NCBI RefSeq assembly: GCF_000423465.1
Contig: NZ_KE384021.1
Coordinates: forward strand, 615,459 to 679,458
Origin: Propionicicella superfundia DSM 22317
GTDB lineage: Bacteria > Actinomycetota > Actinomycetes > Propionibacteriales > Propionibacteriaceae
Length of the DNA stretch: 64,000 nt
Direction: 5' to 3'
The notes under the pieces are model-generated. The model worked only from the letters and a program-made list of their open reading frames with translations. It did no database searches and had not been told where the DNA came from. Numbering within the stretch: the first letter of the stretch is position 1; every line of letters begins with the position of its first letter. This document shows positions 16,292 through 24,082 of this stretch, piece by piece. The translations under genes were made by a program, and so were the position numbers.

Positions 16292-17623
16292 ATGGTCTTC
16301 TCCGCCGAACACCATCGCATCCCCGCGCCGTTGCTGCGGCTGACGGGCTGGGACGGCCTCGACTTCCGGGGACGGGCGTTCCTGGTCGCCGCCGCCACGG
16401 GCCTGATCGTCTCGACGGCATCCGGCATCCACAGCGCCGTGAACGGTCTCGGCTGGGCGCAACTGCTGCCCAACGTCGCGATGGCGCTGTTCGCGATCGG
16501 CATGACCTGGCTCGTCAAGACCACCCGGCGAGCCAATCTGGCCTACGTCCTCGTGGTCGTCGGCGTCTTCATGCTCACCTTCCCGTGGCTGTTCTTCACC
16601 GGGGGCGGCTATATCGGCGGGATGCCGGTCTTCTTCGTCTTCGCGCTCGTCGTCACGGCCTTCATGGTCGAGGGCGTCACGCTGTGGATCCTCGGCTCGC
16701 TGCTGGTGGTGCTCTACGCCGCCTGCTGCCTCGTGGCCTACCTGCGCCCGGAACTCGTCGTTCCCCTGCCCACCCAGAAGGCCGTGTTCCTCGACATCGT
16801 CTTCGCCATCACGGTTTCGGGCGTCGCGTTGGCCGTGGCGCTGCACCTGCTGCTGCGGTTGCACGACCGCGACCGCCGCCTGCTCGCGCAGCGGAACGGC
16901 CAGCTCAGGCAGGTCGACCGGGCGAAGTCGGACTTCCTCGCCATCGTCGCGCATGAGCTCAACACGCCGCTCGCGGCGATGCGAACCCTCGCCGAGGGGA
17001 TCGCCCGGAACGCATCGGACGGTCAGCCTGTGGCCCGCGAACTGGCTGTCATGGACTCCGAGGCGGAGCGGCTGGGTCGTCTGGTCGGCCAACTCCTCGA
17101 TGTCGCCAGGATCGCCGACGGCCGTCTGGATCTCGATCTGCGGGAGGAGAACCTCGCGGCCATCGTGCAGCAGACCCTTCGTGCCTACCTTCCGCTGTGC
17201 ACCCGGACCGGGAACACCCTGGAACTGGCCCGTGGCAGTGCGAGTCCCGCGGTGCTCGTCGACCGCGAGCGGGTCTCGCAGGTTCTGGTGAACCTGCTCG
17301 CGAACGCCGCGCGACACACGCACGAGGGAGCCATCACCGTCGCCATCAGCGAGCGTGCGGGCTTCGCGGAGCTGTCCGTCCGCGACACCGGCGAAGGGAT
17401 GGCGCCCGAGATGGTCGACCGGCTCTTCGACCAACCGCCCGGCTACCCCAGCGGCGGGCTGCGTTCGGCGAAGGACACGGGGCTGGGCCTGGGGCTGCAG
17501 ATCTCGCGCCATATCGTGACCGCGCATGGGGGCGAACTCACCGTGGTCTCCGACCTCGGAGAGGGGACGATGGTGGCGTGCACCTTCCCGCGGGTGACGA
17601 CCCAGACCGTCAGCGCGGAGTGA
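16292..17623 (+). CDS. Sensor histidine kinase
   Basis: Membrane sensor kinase, 443 residues. The N-terminal half holds about five or six membrane segments (~30-195) with almost no external loop, so the signal is likely sensed in or at the membrane. A HisKA region follows, with the phospho-acceptor His221 in IVAHELNTP; the usual SHELRTP has become AHELNTP. The ATPase domain shows N box VNLLANAARHT, DTGEGM and GLGLGLQI. Its end overlaps the convergent response-regulator gene by 14 bases. Signal unknown. Confidence 0.9.
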   Translation: MVFSAEHHRIPAPLLRLTGWDGLDFRGRAFLVAAATGLIVSTASGIHSAVNGLGWAQLLPNVAMALFAIGMTWLVKTTRRANLAYVLVVVGVFMLTFPWLFFTGGGYIGGMPVFFVFALVVTAFMVEGVTLWILGSLLVVLYAACCLVAYLRPELVVPLPTQKAVFLDIVFAITVSGVALAVALHLLLRLHDRDRRLLAQRNGQLRQVDRAKSDFLAIVAHELNTPLAAMRTLAEGIARNASDGQPVARELAVMDSEAERLGRLVGQLLDVARIADGRLDLDLREENLAAIVQQTLRAYLPLCTRTGNTLELARGSASPAVLVDRERVSQVLVNLLANAARHTHEGAITVAISERAGFAELSVRDTGEGMAPEMVDRLFDQPPGYPSGGLRSAKDTGLGLGLQISRHIVTAHGGELTVVSDLGEGTMVACTFPRVTTQTVSAE

Positions 17624-18317
17624 ACCGGACCTGCTGGAACACGTAGCGGTGATCGGCGGTCAGGATCAGTTCGAACGCGCTCGCAGCGTCGAGGCGGAGC
17701 TTGCGCCTCAGGTTGGAGATGTGCTGACGAACCGTGTTCGTCGGCACTCCCGAACGGTCGTCCCACACAACCTCCAGCAGTTCCTCCTGGGTCATGCCGC
17801 GCCCCGCATTGGCGGCGAAGTAACCCAGAAGCTGCATCTCCTTGTGCGACAGCGTGATCGGGCGGCCCTCCAAAGTGACCTTGCCGGTGACGAAGTCGAG
17901 GTGGAGCGGCGGCAATTCGATCCGCGTCGCCCGCGCCCCGGCGCGACGAAGCAGGGCGTTGATCCGAGCCGTGAGGACATCCAGGCTGAACGGCTTCGTG
18001 AGGTAGTCGTCCCCGCCGGCCGCCAGCCCCCGCACCACCGCGCTGTCCTGGCCCAGGGCCGTGACATAGATGATCGGAGCGAACGTCATCCGGCGCAGTT
18101 CGGCGCACAGGTCGTACCCCGACCCGTCGGGCAGCAGGACATCGAGCAGCACGATGTCGGGCGGCTGTTCCCGGACCGCCGCACGGGCCTGCTGGATGGA
18201 GGCCGCCTCGATCACGTCGAAGCCCTGCTGACAGAGGTGACGCGTGAAGGTTCCGAGCAGGGCGGGCTCATCCTCGACCACGAGCACCAGCGGTGCCCGT
18301 CCCGCGTACCGAGCCAT
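17610..18317 (-). CDS. OmpR/PhoB-family response regulator
   Basis: 235 residues. Receiver domain 1-120: acidic pocket Glu15/Asp16, phospho-acceptor Asp59 (LLDVLLPDG), Thr86, Lys108 (TKPF). C-terminal winged helix (~130-235) with TLSHKEMQLL and VRQHISNLRRKL. The ATG at 18317 follows GGGAGGAAGG; a TAGGCT box lies just upstream. Probably the partner of the adjacent kinase, although the two genes converge rather than form an operon. Confidence 0.88.
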   Translation of the reverse strand: MARYAGRAPLVLVVEDEPALLGTFTRHLCQQGFDVIEAASIQQARAAVREQPPDIVLLDVLLPDGSGYDLCAELRRMTFAPIIYVTALGQDSAVVRGLAAGGDDYLTKPFSLDVLTARINALLRRAGARATRIELPPLHLDFVTGKVTLEGRPITLSHKEMQLLGYFAANAGRGMTQEELLEVVWDDRSGVPTNTVRQHISNLRRKLRLDAASAFELILTADHRYVFQQVRFTPR

Positions 18318-18461
18318 CGCGTCTGCCCTTCCTCCCGCCGCCAGCCTAACGAGACCGGGCCACGGCCGTGGGCCTGTTCGCGAGGTCCGATGGGGAACAC
18401 GGCGGCCGGCTGAGTGCCGCGGCACAGGAGACGCCCACGCGGATCCTCGACGGTCGGCGGC

Positions 18462-19157
18462 TCAGGAGCGGCGCAGGCACGAACGGGCCAGCAGGCCGGC
18501 GGCGAGTCCGTTCGCCGTCCCGGCGGCGACATCGGAGGGGTAGTGCATCCCGACGTACATGCGCGACCATGCGAGCGCGGCGGGATATGCGACGCAGGCG
18601 GCGTTGATCGCGGCGCGCAGAGCCGGGGAACGGATGTCGCGCGCGAGCCCGGCGTACACCGTCATGAGAGCCACCGTGGCACCCTGGTGACCCGACGGGA
18701 AGGACGACGTCGGCTGTTCGTGATCGCGCCGCGGGACGGCCGGACGCTCGCGGTTCACCACGGCGCCGACGGAGAGGTACACCCCCGTCTCCAGGATCAG
18801 GGCGACAGCGGGCAGCGCGGCCGTTCGCCACGAACCCGTGCGGTGGCGCAGGATCGCCACCGCGGCGATGCCGTGGAGGACGCTCGCGGGGACGTCCGCG
18901 ACCGTCGACACCAGCCGGGACGCACGGTCCTTCGCCGGAGTCGCCGGCTCCTGCAGCCGCTCGACCATCGCTGTCTCCCGCTCGGTGATGCCACGGCGCC
19001 CGGCCAGGGCGCGGCCGACCACGACGTTGGCGACTCCCAGCCCCACCGCGGGCGCGACCCCGTGGGTCACGAGACGGCGCAAACCCTCCCGCGGCGGTCC
19101 AACGGAGCCCTCCGTGCCACGCGCGTCGCGGACCCGGCGGCGGGATCGGAACCTCAT
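18462..19157 (-). CDS. PAP2-superfamily membrane phosphatase
   Basis: Integral membrane phosphatase, 231 residues with about five membrane segments after a basic N-terminus. The three catalytic motifs are present: a shortened first motif ending NRERP, SSFPSGHQG (central PSGH), and SRMYVGMHYPSD (SRx5HxxSD). Likely acts on lipid phosphates such as undecaprenyl diphosphate or phosphatidate; substrate not determined. Appears leaderless (see 19164-19169). Confidence 0.85.
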   Translation of the reverse strand: MRFRSRRRVRDARGTEGSVGPPREGLRRLVTHGVAPAVGLGVANVVVGRALAGRRGITERETAMVERLQEPATPAKDRASRLVSTVADVPASVLHGIAAVAILRHRTGSWRTAALPAVALILETGVYLSVGAVVNRERPAVPRRDHEQPTSSFPSGHQGATVALMTVYAGLARDIRSPALRAAINAACVAYPAALAWSRMYVGMHYPSDVAAGTANGLAAGLLARSCLRRS

Positions 19158-19163
19158 GTATCG

Positions 19164-19169
19164 ACCCTA
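19164..19169 (-). promoter_or_regulatory. -10 box, leaderless start of PAP2 gene
   Basis: TAGGGT on the minus strand, six bases, then ATG 19157. No Shine-Dalgarno sequence. Confidence 0.5.
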
Positions 19170-19232
19170 GCGAGCAGCACTGTCGGAGCACGTTCTGACG
19201 GAGCACCGACCCCGGGTTTCACCGGTCGGGCT

Positions 19233-19272
19233 TCCTTAAGGATTGCCAAGTTTCCTTAAGACTTGCTAGCCT
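19233..19272. promoter_or_regulatory. Direct repeat TTCCTTAAG, candidate operator of GH16 gene
   Basis: TTCCTTAAG occurs twice with a 20-base period, each followed two bases later by TTGC; CTTAAG itself is palindromic. Two turns of helix between copies suits a dimeric or tandem activator. A TAGCCT -10 candidate follows at once. The regulator is unknown. Confidence 0.4.
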
Positions 19273-19390
19273 CGAAAGCGCTGGACCCGTGGAATACATG
19301 GGAAATCGAGGCTCGCCTCGATCAGTGCTCCGGGTGGAGCAGGCACCTCCTGCTGCCGGATCGAACGATCGACCGAAGGGACGCCTGGGC

Positions 19391-20548
19391 GTGAAAAGCG
19401 GTCAGTTCCAACTCCGATCCTCTGCGCGTGCTGCCACCGCGCTGGTCCTCGCCGGCGCCCTGGCTACGACGGTCACGGCGTGCGGCATCGAGACCACCAA
19501 CATGACGACGTCCGCCGACCGAATCGCCACCGTGTCGCCGACCTCGTCCACGACCGGCCGCTCGGCGACCACATCGCCGACCTCGTCCGCGTCGTCCGCC
19601 ACCGCGACAGCGGCTCGATCGGCCCAGACGAGCACGACGTCCGCCTCGCGCTCGGCGCGGCGAGCAGTGGGCTCCGCGTCCGCCCGGACGAGCACTGCGC
19701 AGCAGGCGGGCGCGGCCACCAGCTCCGGGACGAAGAGCAGCGGGACGAAGAGCAGCGGGACGAAGAGCTCCGGGACGAAGAGCAGCGGGACGAAGAGCAC
19801 CTGCTCCATCGCCCCCGACACCGGGTCATCGATGCCCACCGGCGACATCCAGGGCTGGAAGCAGGTCTACGCCGAGGACTTCAACACCCCCGTCGCGCTC
19901 GGCTCGTTCTCGTCGTCGAGCTACAAGAAGCGGCTCACGACCTACAAGGGAGCGGACACCTCGGGCAGGGGCGTCTATGACGAGAACAAGGTGCTGTCCG
20001 TCTCCAACGGCGTGCTGGACTGGTCGGTACGCACCGAGAACGGCACGCACTACGTCTCCGGCGTCGTCCCGCATGTCGCCGGTCAGTGGGGTCAGCAGTA
20101 CGGGCGCTACTCGTACCGATTCCGCGCCGCCACGATGCAGGGCTACAAGTTCGTCGGCATCCTGTGGCCCGACTCGGACAACTGGGCCGAAGGAGAGGTC
20201 GACTTCCCCGAGGTCGGCGAGCTGACGTCGACCGAGTACGCCTACGCGGCGCTGCACCGCCCCGGCGACCTGTCCTCGGGAAAGCCCAGTGGCGTGACGA
20301 AGTCGGAGACGAAGGCCACCCTGAACGACAACGGGTGGCACAACGTGACCATCGAGTGGAAACCGGACTCCATCACCTACTGGCTGGACGGCGCGTGGGT
20401 CGGGACCCACACCACGGGCATCCCGAACACCAAGTTCCACCTGGTGTTCCAGGTCGAGACCAACCTGTTCGACCGGGCCATCCCGGACTGGGTGGCCGGA
20501 CATGTCCAGGTCGACTGGGTGACCTTCTACACCCGCAACGGCTGCTGA
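19391..20548 (+). CDS. Secreted GH16 glycanase, lipoprotein
   Basis: Glycoside hydrolase family 16 enzyme of 385 residues that cleaves beta-glucans or similar polysaccharides outside the cell. The lipobox VTAC ends the signal peptide, so it is probably lipid-anchored. A Thr/Ser linker follows, containing SSGTK repeats encoded by a 15-bp DNA repeat. The catalytic domain (~155-385) shows the signature ExDxxE as Glu269-Asp271-Glu274 in [11 protein letters not shown] 19391 is preceded by GAAGGG at 19375. Substrate unknown. Confidence 0.88.
   Translation: MKSGQFQLRSSARAATALVLAGALATTVTACGIETTNMTTSADRIATVSPTSSTTGRSATTSPTSSASSATATAARSAQTSTTSASRSARRAVGSASARTSTAQQAGAATSSGTKSSGTKSSGTKSSGTKSSGTKSTCSIAPDTGSSMPTGDIQGWKQVYAEDFNTPVALGSFSSSSYKKRLTTYKGADTSGRGVYDENKVLSVSNGVLDWSVRTENGTHYVSGVVPHVAGQWGQQYGRYSYRFRAATMQGYKFVGILWPDSDNWAEGEVDFPEVGELTSTEYAYAALHRPGDLSSGKPSGVTKSETKATLNDNGWHNVTIEWKPDSITYWLDGAWVGTHTTGIPNTKFHLVFQVETNLFDRAIPDWVAGHVQVDWVTFYTRNGC
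19726..19799 (+). repeat. 15-bp tandem repeat in GH16 linker
   Basis: About five near-identical copies of a 15-base unit built on GGGACGAAGAGCAGC encode repeated SGTKS units. Copies differ by AGC/TCC swaps. Such an array can gain or lose units and so vary the linker length. Confidence 0.85.
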
Positions 20549-20614
20549 GGGGCCGAGAACGAGGCGCGGCCACCGTGGGAGCGAAGGCCGGCCACGAAGC
20601 CCGCACCGCGGTCT

Positions 20615-20643
20615 TTGTTTATCGGTCAACCGTGTCCTACGCT
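20615..20643 (+). promoter_or_regulatory. Promoter of the cys leader and cysK
   Basis: TTGTTT (20615-20620), 17 bases, TACGCT (20638-20643), six bases, then the ATG of the leader peptide. Both boxes are well placed for a start at the A of that ATG. Confidence 0.6.
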
Positions 20644-20649
20644 GGGCCC

Positions 20650-20733
20650 ATGCACGCAGCCTTCCAGGTTCCCTGCGCGGTGTTCTCCTCGCGTGGCGGT
20701 ATGTGCATGTGTTGTCGTGGCATCCCGGCCTGA
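20650..20733 (+). CDS. Cysteine-rich leader peptide (attenuator uORF)
   Basis: 27-residue frame from ATG 20650 to TGA 20731, ending in [10 protein letters not shown]. Its three clustered Cys codons lie just before the end. It has no Shine-Dalgarno site and starts where the promoter predicts transcription begins, so it is probably leaderless. Polycysteine leader peptides of this kind in mycobacteria make downstream sulphur genes respond to cysteine supply. Here cysK starts 128 bases after the stop. The peptide itself is unlikely to have another job. Confidence 0.7.
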   Translation: MHAAFQVPCAVFSSRGGMCMCCRGIPA

Positions 20734-20861
20734 CGGCACCCCTGCCTGATCGCCGCGCCCACGGCGGCCCCTCCCCTCGCGGGGCGCCCGCCCTGGGGCG
20801 GATCTCGATCCGGCGAGCCATTCCCGGCCATCAACCGCACACCCGCTGGAGGGACACACCA
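20734..20861 (+). promoter_or_regulatory. Attenuator region between leader peptide and cysK
   Basis: Several small GC stems can form: CGCCG/CGGCG (20751-20766), CCCC/GGGG (20773-20784), CGCCC/GGGCG (20785-20800) and GGATC/GATCC (20800-20811). No U-run follows, so any termination would be Rho-type, or control could act on access to the cysK ribosome site GGAGGG. Confidence 0.4.
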
Positions 20862-21794
20862 ATGCCCATCTTCGACGACGCCACCGCGCTCATCGGACGC
20901 ACGCCGCTGGTGAGGATCAATCACCTGTACGGCGACAGCCGAGCCACCGTGCTCGCGAAACTCGAGTTCTACAACCCGGCCAACTCGGTGAAGGACCGGA
21001 TCGGCGTCGCCATCATCGACGCGGCCGAGGCCTCCGGAGAGCTGCGACCGGGTGGGACGATCGTCGAGGGGACGTCCGGGAACACCGGCATCGCGCTCGC
21101 GTTCGTCGGCGCGGCCCGCGGGTACCGAGTGATCCTGGCGATGCCCGAGACGATGTCGAAGGAGCGCCGTGCCCTGCTGCGCGCCTATGGCGCGGACCTC
21201 GTCCTGACCCCCGCGTCGGAGGGGATGCGCGGCGCGGTCGCCGAGGCCGAGAGGATCGCGGCCTCGACCCCGGGTGCGATCCTGGCCCGCCAGTTCGAGA
21301 ACCCGGCGAACGTCGAGATCCACCGGACGACGACGGCCGAGGAGATCTGGGCCGACACCGAGGGCGGCGTGGACGCCGTCGTGGCCGGGATCGGCACCGG
21401 CGGCACCATCACCGGCGTCGGCCAGGTGCTGAAGGAGCGCAAGCCTGCGGTCAGGATCGTCGCCGTCGAGCCGGCGGAGTCCCCGCTGCTCTCCCAGGGC
21501 ACCGCCGGGCCCCACAAGATCCAGGGCATCGGAGCGAACTTCGTTCCCGCCATCCTCGACCGCGGCGTCATCGACGAGATCCTGCCGCAGTCCTCCGAGA
21601 CCGCTTTCGAATGGGCGCGACGCGCCGCGAAGGAGGAGGGCCTGCTCGTGGGCATCAGCTCCGGAGCCGCCCTCGCCGCCGCCGGTGAACTGGCCGCGCG
21701 ACCCGAGTACGCCGGGCGGACGATCGTGGTCGTCATCCCCTCCTTCGGGGAGCGCTACCTGTCGACGCCGCTGTTTGCCGGACTGCTCGACTGA
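20862..21794 (+). CDS. cysK: O-acetylserine sulfhydrylase (cysteine synthase A)
   Basis: PLP enzyme of 310 residues that makes L-cysteine from O-acetylserine and sulfide. PLP lysine is Lys44 in NSVKDR; the substrate loop [12 protein letters not shown], the phosphate loop GTGGTITG and the C-terminal SSGAA motif are all present. ATG 20862 follows GGAGGG. It lies 61 bases before cysE, with which it forms a complex in other bacteria. Probably controlled by the Cys leader upstream. Confidence 0.96.
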   Translation: MPIFDDATALIGRTPLVRINHLYGDSRATVLAKLEFYNPANSVKDRIGVAIIDAAEASGELRPGGTIVEGTSGNTGIALAFVGAARGYRVILAMPETMSKERRALLRAYGADLVLTPASEGMRGAVAEAERIAASTPGAILARQFENPANVEIHRTTTAEEIWADTEGGVDAVVAGIGTGGTITGVGQVLKERKPAVRIVAVEPAESPLLSQGTAGPHKIQGIGANFVPAILDRGVIDEILPQSSETAFEWARRAAKEEGLLVGISSGAALAAAGELAARPEYAGRTIVVVIPSFGERYLSTPLFAGLLD

Positions 21795-21855
21795 ATCCAT
21801 CCGGCCCGCCTGCCGCGGGCAGGGGACCGACAACCCATCGACGAACGGAAACCAC

Positions 21856-22626
21856 ATGTCCCGCGACGAGGTCTGGAACCGCATCCGGGTCGATGCCGAG
21901 GCAGACGCCGGCACCGAACCGGCACTGGCCAGCTTCCTCCATTCCACCGTCCTCAGCCATCCCCGGCTGGAGGACTCGCTCAGCTACATCCTGGCCGGCA
22001 AGCTGGAGAGCTCGGCGATGAACGCGCTCACCCTGCGACAGCTCATCGACGAGGCGCTCCGCGAGGACCCCGCCATCGGGTCCTCGGTCCGCGAGGACCT
22101 GCGGGCCGTGCTCAGCCGCGATCCGGCATGCCGCAGCTACCTGGTGCCGCTGCTGTACTTCAAGGGGTTCCACTCGCTGCAGGCATACCGGGTCGCCCAC
22201 TACTTCTGGACCCATGACCGGACGGCGCTCGCGCTGTACCTGCAGAGCCGCATCTCCGAGGCATTCGCCGTCGACATCCATCCCGGCGCGCGGATCGGCA
22301 AGGGCATCATGTTCGACCACGCGACCTCGGTCGTGATCGGGGAGACGGCCGTCGTCGAGGACGACTTCTCGATGCTGCACGAGGTGACCCTCGGCGGCAC
22401 CGGCAAGGTCGGCGGCGACCGGCACCCCAAGATCGGCCGCGGGGTGATGATCGGCGCCGGGGCCAAGGTGCTCGGCAACATCCGCGTCGGCGAGGGTGCG
22501 AAGGTGGGCGCGGGCAGCGTCGTGCTCGAGGACGTCGCCCCGTTCACGACCGTCGCGGGTGTCCCCGCCCGGCCCGTGGCATACCCTGCGAACGCGCATC
22601 CGGCCCTGGACGACATCGGGCTCTGA
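21856..22626 (+). CDS. cysE: Serine O-acetyltransferase
   Basis: Acetylates L-serine with acetyl-CoA, feeding CysK. 256 residues: an alpha-helical N-terminal part (1-140) and a left-handed beta-helix of hexapeptide repeats (~145-235). Catalytic region DIHPGARIG...FDHATSVVIGETAVV and HEVTLGG is intact. The C-terminus ends in DDIGL; a terminal Ile-rich tail is what binds CysK in the synthase complex. Same operon as cysK. Confidence 0.95.
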   Translation: MSRDEVWNRIRVDAEADAGTEPALASFLHSTVLSHPRLEDSLSYILAGKLESSAMNALTLRQLIDEALREDPAIGSSVREDLRAVLSRDPACRSYLVPLLYFKGFHSLQAYRVAHYFWTHDRTALALYLQSRISEAFAVDIHPGARIGKGIMFDHATSVVIGETAVVEDDFSMLHEVTLGGTGKVGGDRHPKIGRGVMIGAGAKVLGNIRVGEGAKVGAGSVVLEDVAPFTTVAGVPARPVAYPANAHPALDDIGL

Positions 22627-22726
22627 GCCTCCGCGCGGGCGTCGTCCGCGCGTCACGGGCATCCGCCGGGGAGCCGTCCGCGAGCTGCCGAGCTCGGAGC
22701 CGGCGACGGCGTGGCCGAGGCGCCCC

Positions 22727-22732
22727 TATCAT
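22727..22732 (+). promoter_or_regulatory. -10 box, leaderless start of metallopeptidase gene
   Basis: TATCAT, six bases, then GTG 22739. No Shine-Dalgarno sequence. Confidence 0.5.
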
Positions 22733-22738
22733 CTGGCT

Positions 22739-24058
22739 GTGAGCTTCCCGCCCCCTGCGCCGCAGCCGCGTCACCCCGGCGCAGCGCCCTGGCCAGGCGG
22801 GCGCATCGTTCCTCCGCCCCGGCCGGCGGCCCCGATGCGCGGGCGGACCGTCCATCCCGTGTGGGGCGGGCGGCCGACCGCCGCTTTCGGCGGCGCCCCG
22901 CCGCCGGCGTGGCCGCAGGCCCCCGGCCACGGTGCACCGCGTCCCTACCCCGCCGGCTTCACCCGCTTCGCAGCACCCGGCCCGATGCCGCGACGACCCG
23001 GCGGCGCAGGCGGGTGTCTCCTCGCGGCCGGGATCGTCGGTCTCGTCGGTTTCCTCGTGGTCGCCGTGCTCGGCTACGGCCTGGCGTCGCTGGGGTCCCT
23101 CGCGACACCGACACCACGCCCGTCGGTGACGACGCTCGCTCCGACGGGAACGACACCCGCTCCGACGACCTCGGTCACGCCCAGGCCGACGCCCACGAAG
23201 CCCGTCACGCCGAAGCCGGTCACACCCGAACCGAAGCCCCTCCCGGTGAACCCCTACACGAGGCAGCATCCCGGCGGCACCTATGCCGACGACGGGTACA
23301 ACCCGCCCCGGCGTGTGCTCACATGGTGGCCGACGGCAGACAGCATCGCGCAGGCGAAGCGATGGCGGACGTCCAACTCGCTCTACGCACACAGTGTCGC
23401 GACGCCCGTCCGGTGCGCCCGCGACCCGATGCGGATCGGCGAGATGTCGGTCGCGGCGCAGCAGGCGGGGTACGACGCTGTGGTGGCATGCCTGATGAGG
23501 ATCTGGCGGACACCGGTGGAGCGGGCCGGTGACACGCTGCCGCGTCCACCCGTCCACGTGTTCACCGGCACGGTCACGTCGGCGTGCGGAAAGGTCTCCG
23601 CGGTGAACGTCGGCGGTTTCTACTGCACCGCCAACGGCGCGCTGTTCATGAACGGAACCATGCGCACCGTGTACAACGGCCAGGGCCAGGTCACTTTCTG
23701 GGGGGAGGAGATCCTCGCCCACGAGTTCGGCCATCACGTGCAGGCCAGGACCGGGATCCTCGACGCCTCCTGGCGATATCAGTACTCCCTGAAGGGGAAT
23801 GCCGCGCATGTGGAGGCCACCCGCCGCGAGGTGCAGGCCGAGTGCTTCGCGGCCCTCGCCATGGTCGCGATCCGGAGGTCGGCCGGGATGAACGCGAGCG
23901 ACTACGCGGCCTTCGTGGAGGTGCGCCGCCGTTCGGCCGGGGGGCTTCCCGACCACGGAACCGCGGACACGCTGGAACGCTGGCTGAGGAAGGGCTTCAC
24001 AAGCGCCCGCCCGGCTCAGTGCAACACGTTCACCGCGCCGGAGTCCCAGGTGCGCTGA
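22739..24058 (+). CDS. Membrane-anchored neutral zinc metallopeptidase (YpfJ-like)
   Basis: 439 residues. A Pro-rich cytoplasmic N-terminus (~1-95), one membrane segment (~98-120), a Thr/Pro linker, then an external peptidase domain. The zinc motif HEFGHHVQ is visible in the C-terminal third, with GFYCTANGALFMNG before it and a conserved REVQAECFAALA segment after it that probably supplies the third ligand. This order fits the putative neutral zinc metallopeptidase family. GTG 22739 is taken as start because of the -10 box six bases before it. Substrate unknown. Confidence 0.78.
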   Translation: MSFPPPAPQPRHPGAAPWPGGRIVPPPRPAAPMRGRTVHPVWGGRPTAAFGGAPPPAWPQAPGHGAPRPYPAGFTRFAAPGPMPRRPGGAGGCLLAAGIVGLVGFLVVAVLGYGLASLGSLATPTPRPSVTTLAPTGTTPAPTTSVTPRPTPTKPVTPKPVTPEPKPLPVNPYTRQHPGGTYADDGYNPPRRVLTWWPTADSIAQAKRWRTSNSLYAHSVATPVRCARDPMRIGEMSVAAQQAGYDAVVACLMRIWRTPVERAGDTLPRPPVHVFTGTVTSACGKVSAVNVGGFYCTANGALFMNGTMRTVYNGQGQVTFWGEEILAHEFGHHVQARTGILDASWRYQYSLKGNAAHVEATRREVQAECFAALAMVAIRRSAGMNASDYAAFVEVRRRSAGGLPDHGTADTLERWLRKGFTSARPAQCNTFTAPESQVR

Positions 24059-24082
24059 CGCGCCGCGGTTCGCGGCCGCCGG

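Noticed and set aside
19289-19390. Earlier ATG start for the GH16 protein
   Set aside because: It would place about 34 extra residues before the signal peptide. The GTG at 19391 with GAAGGG upstream starts directly at the lipoprotein signal.
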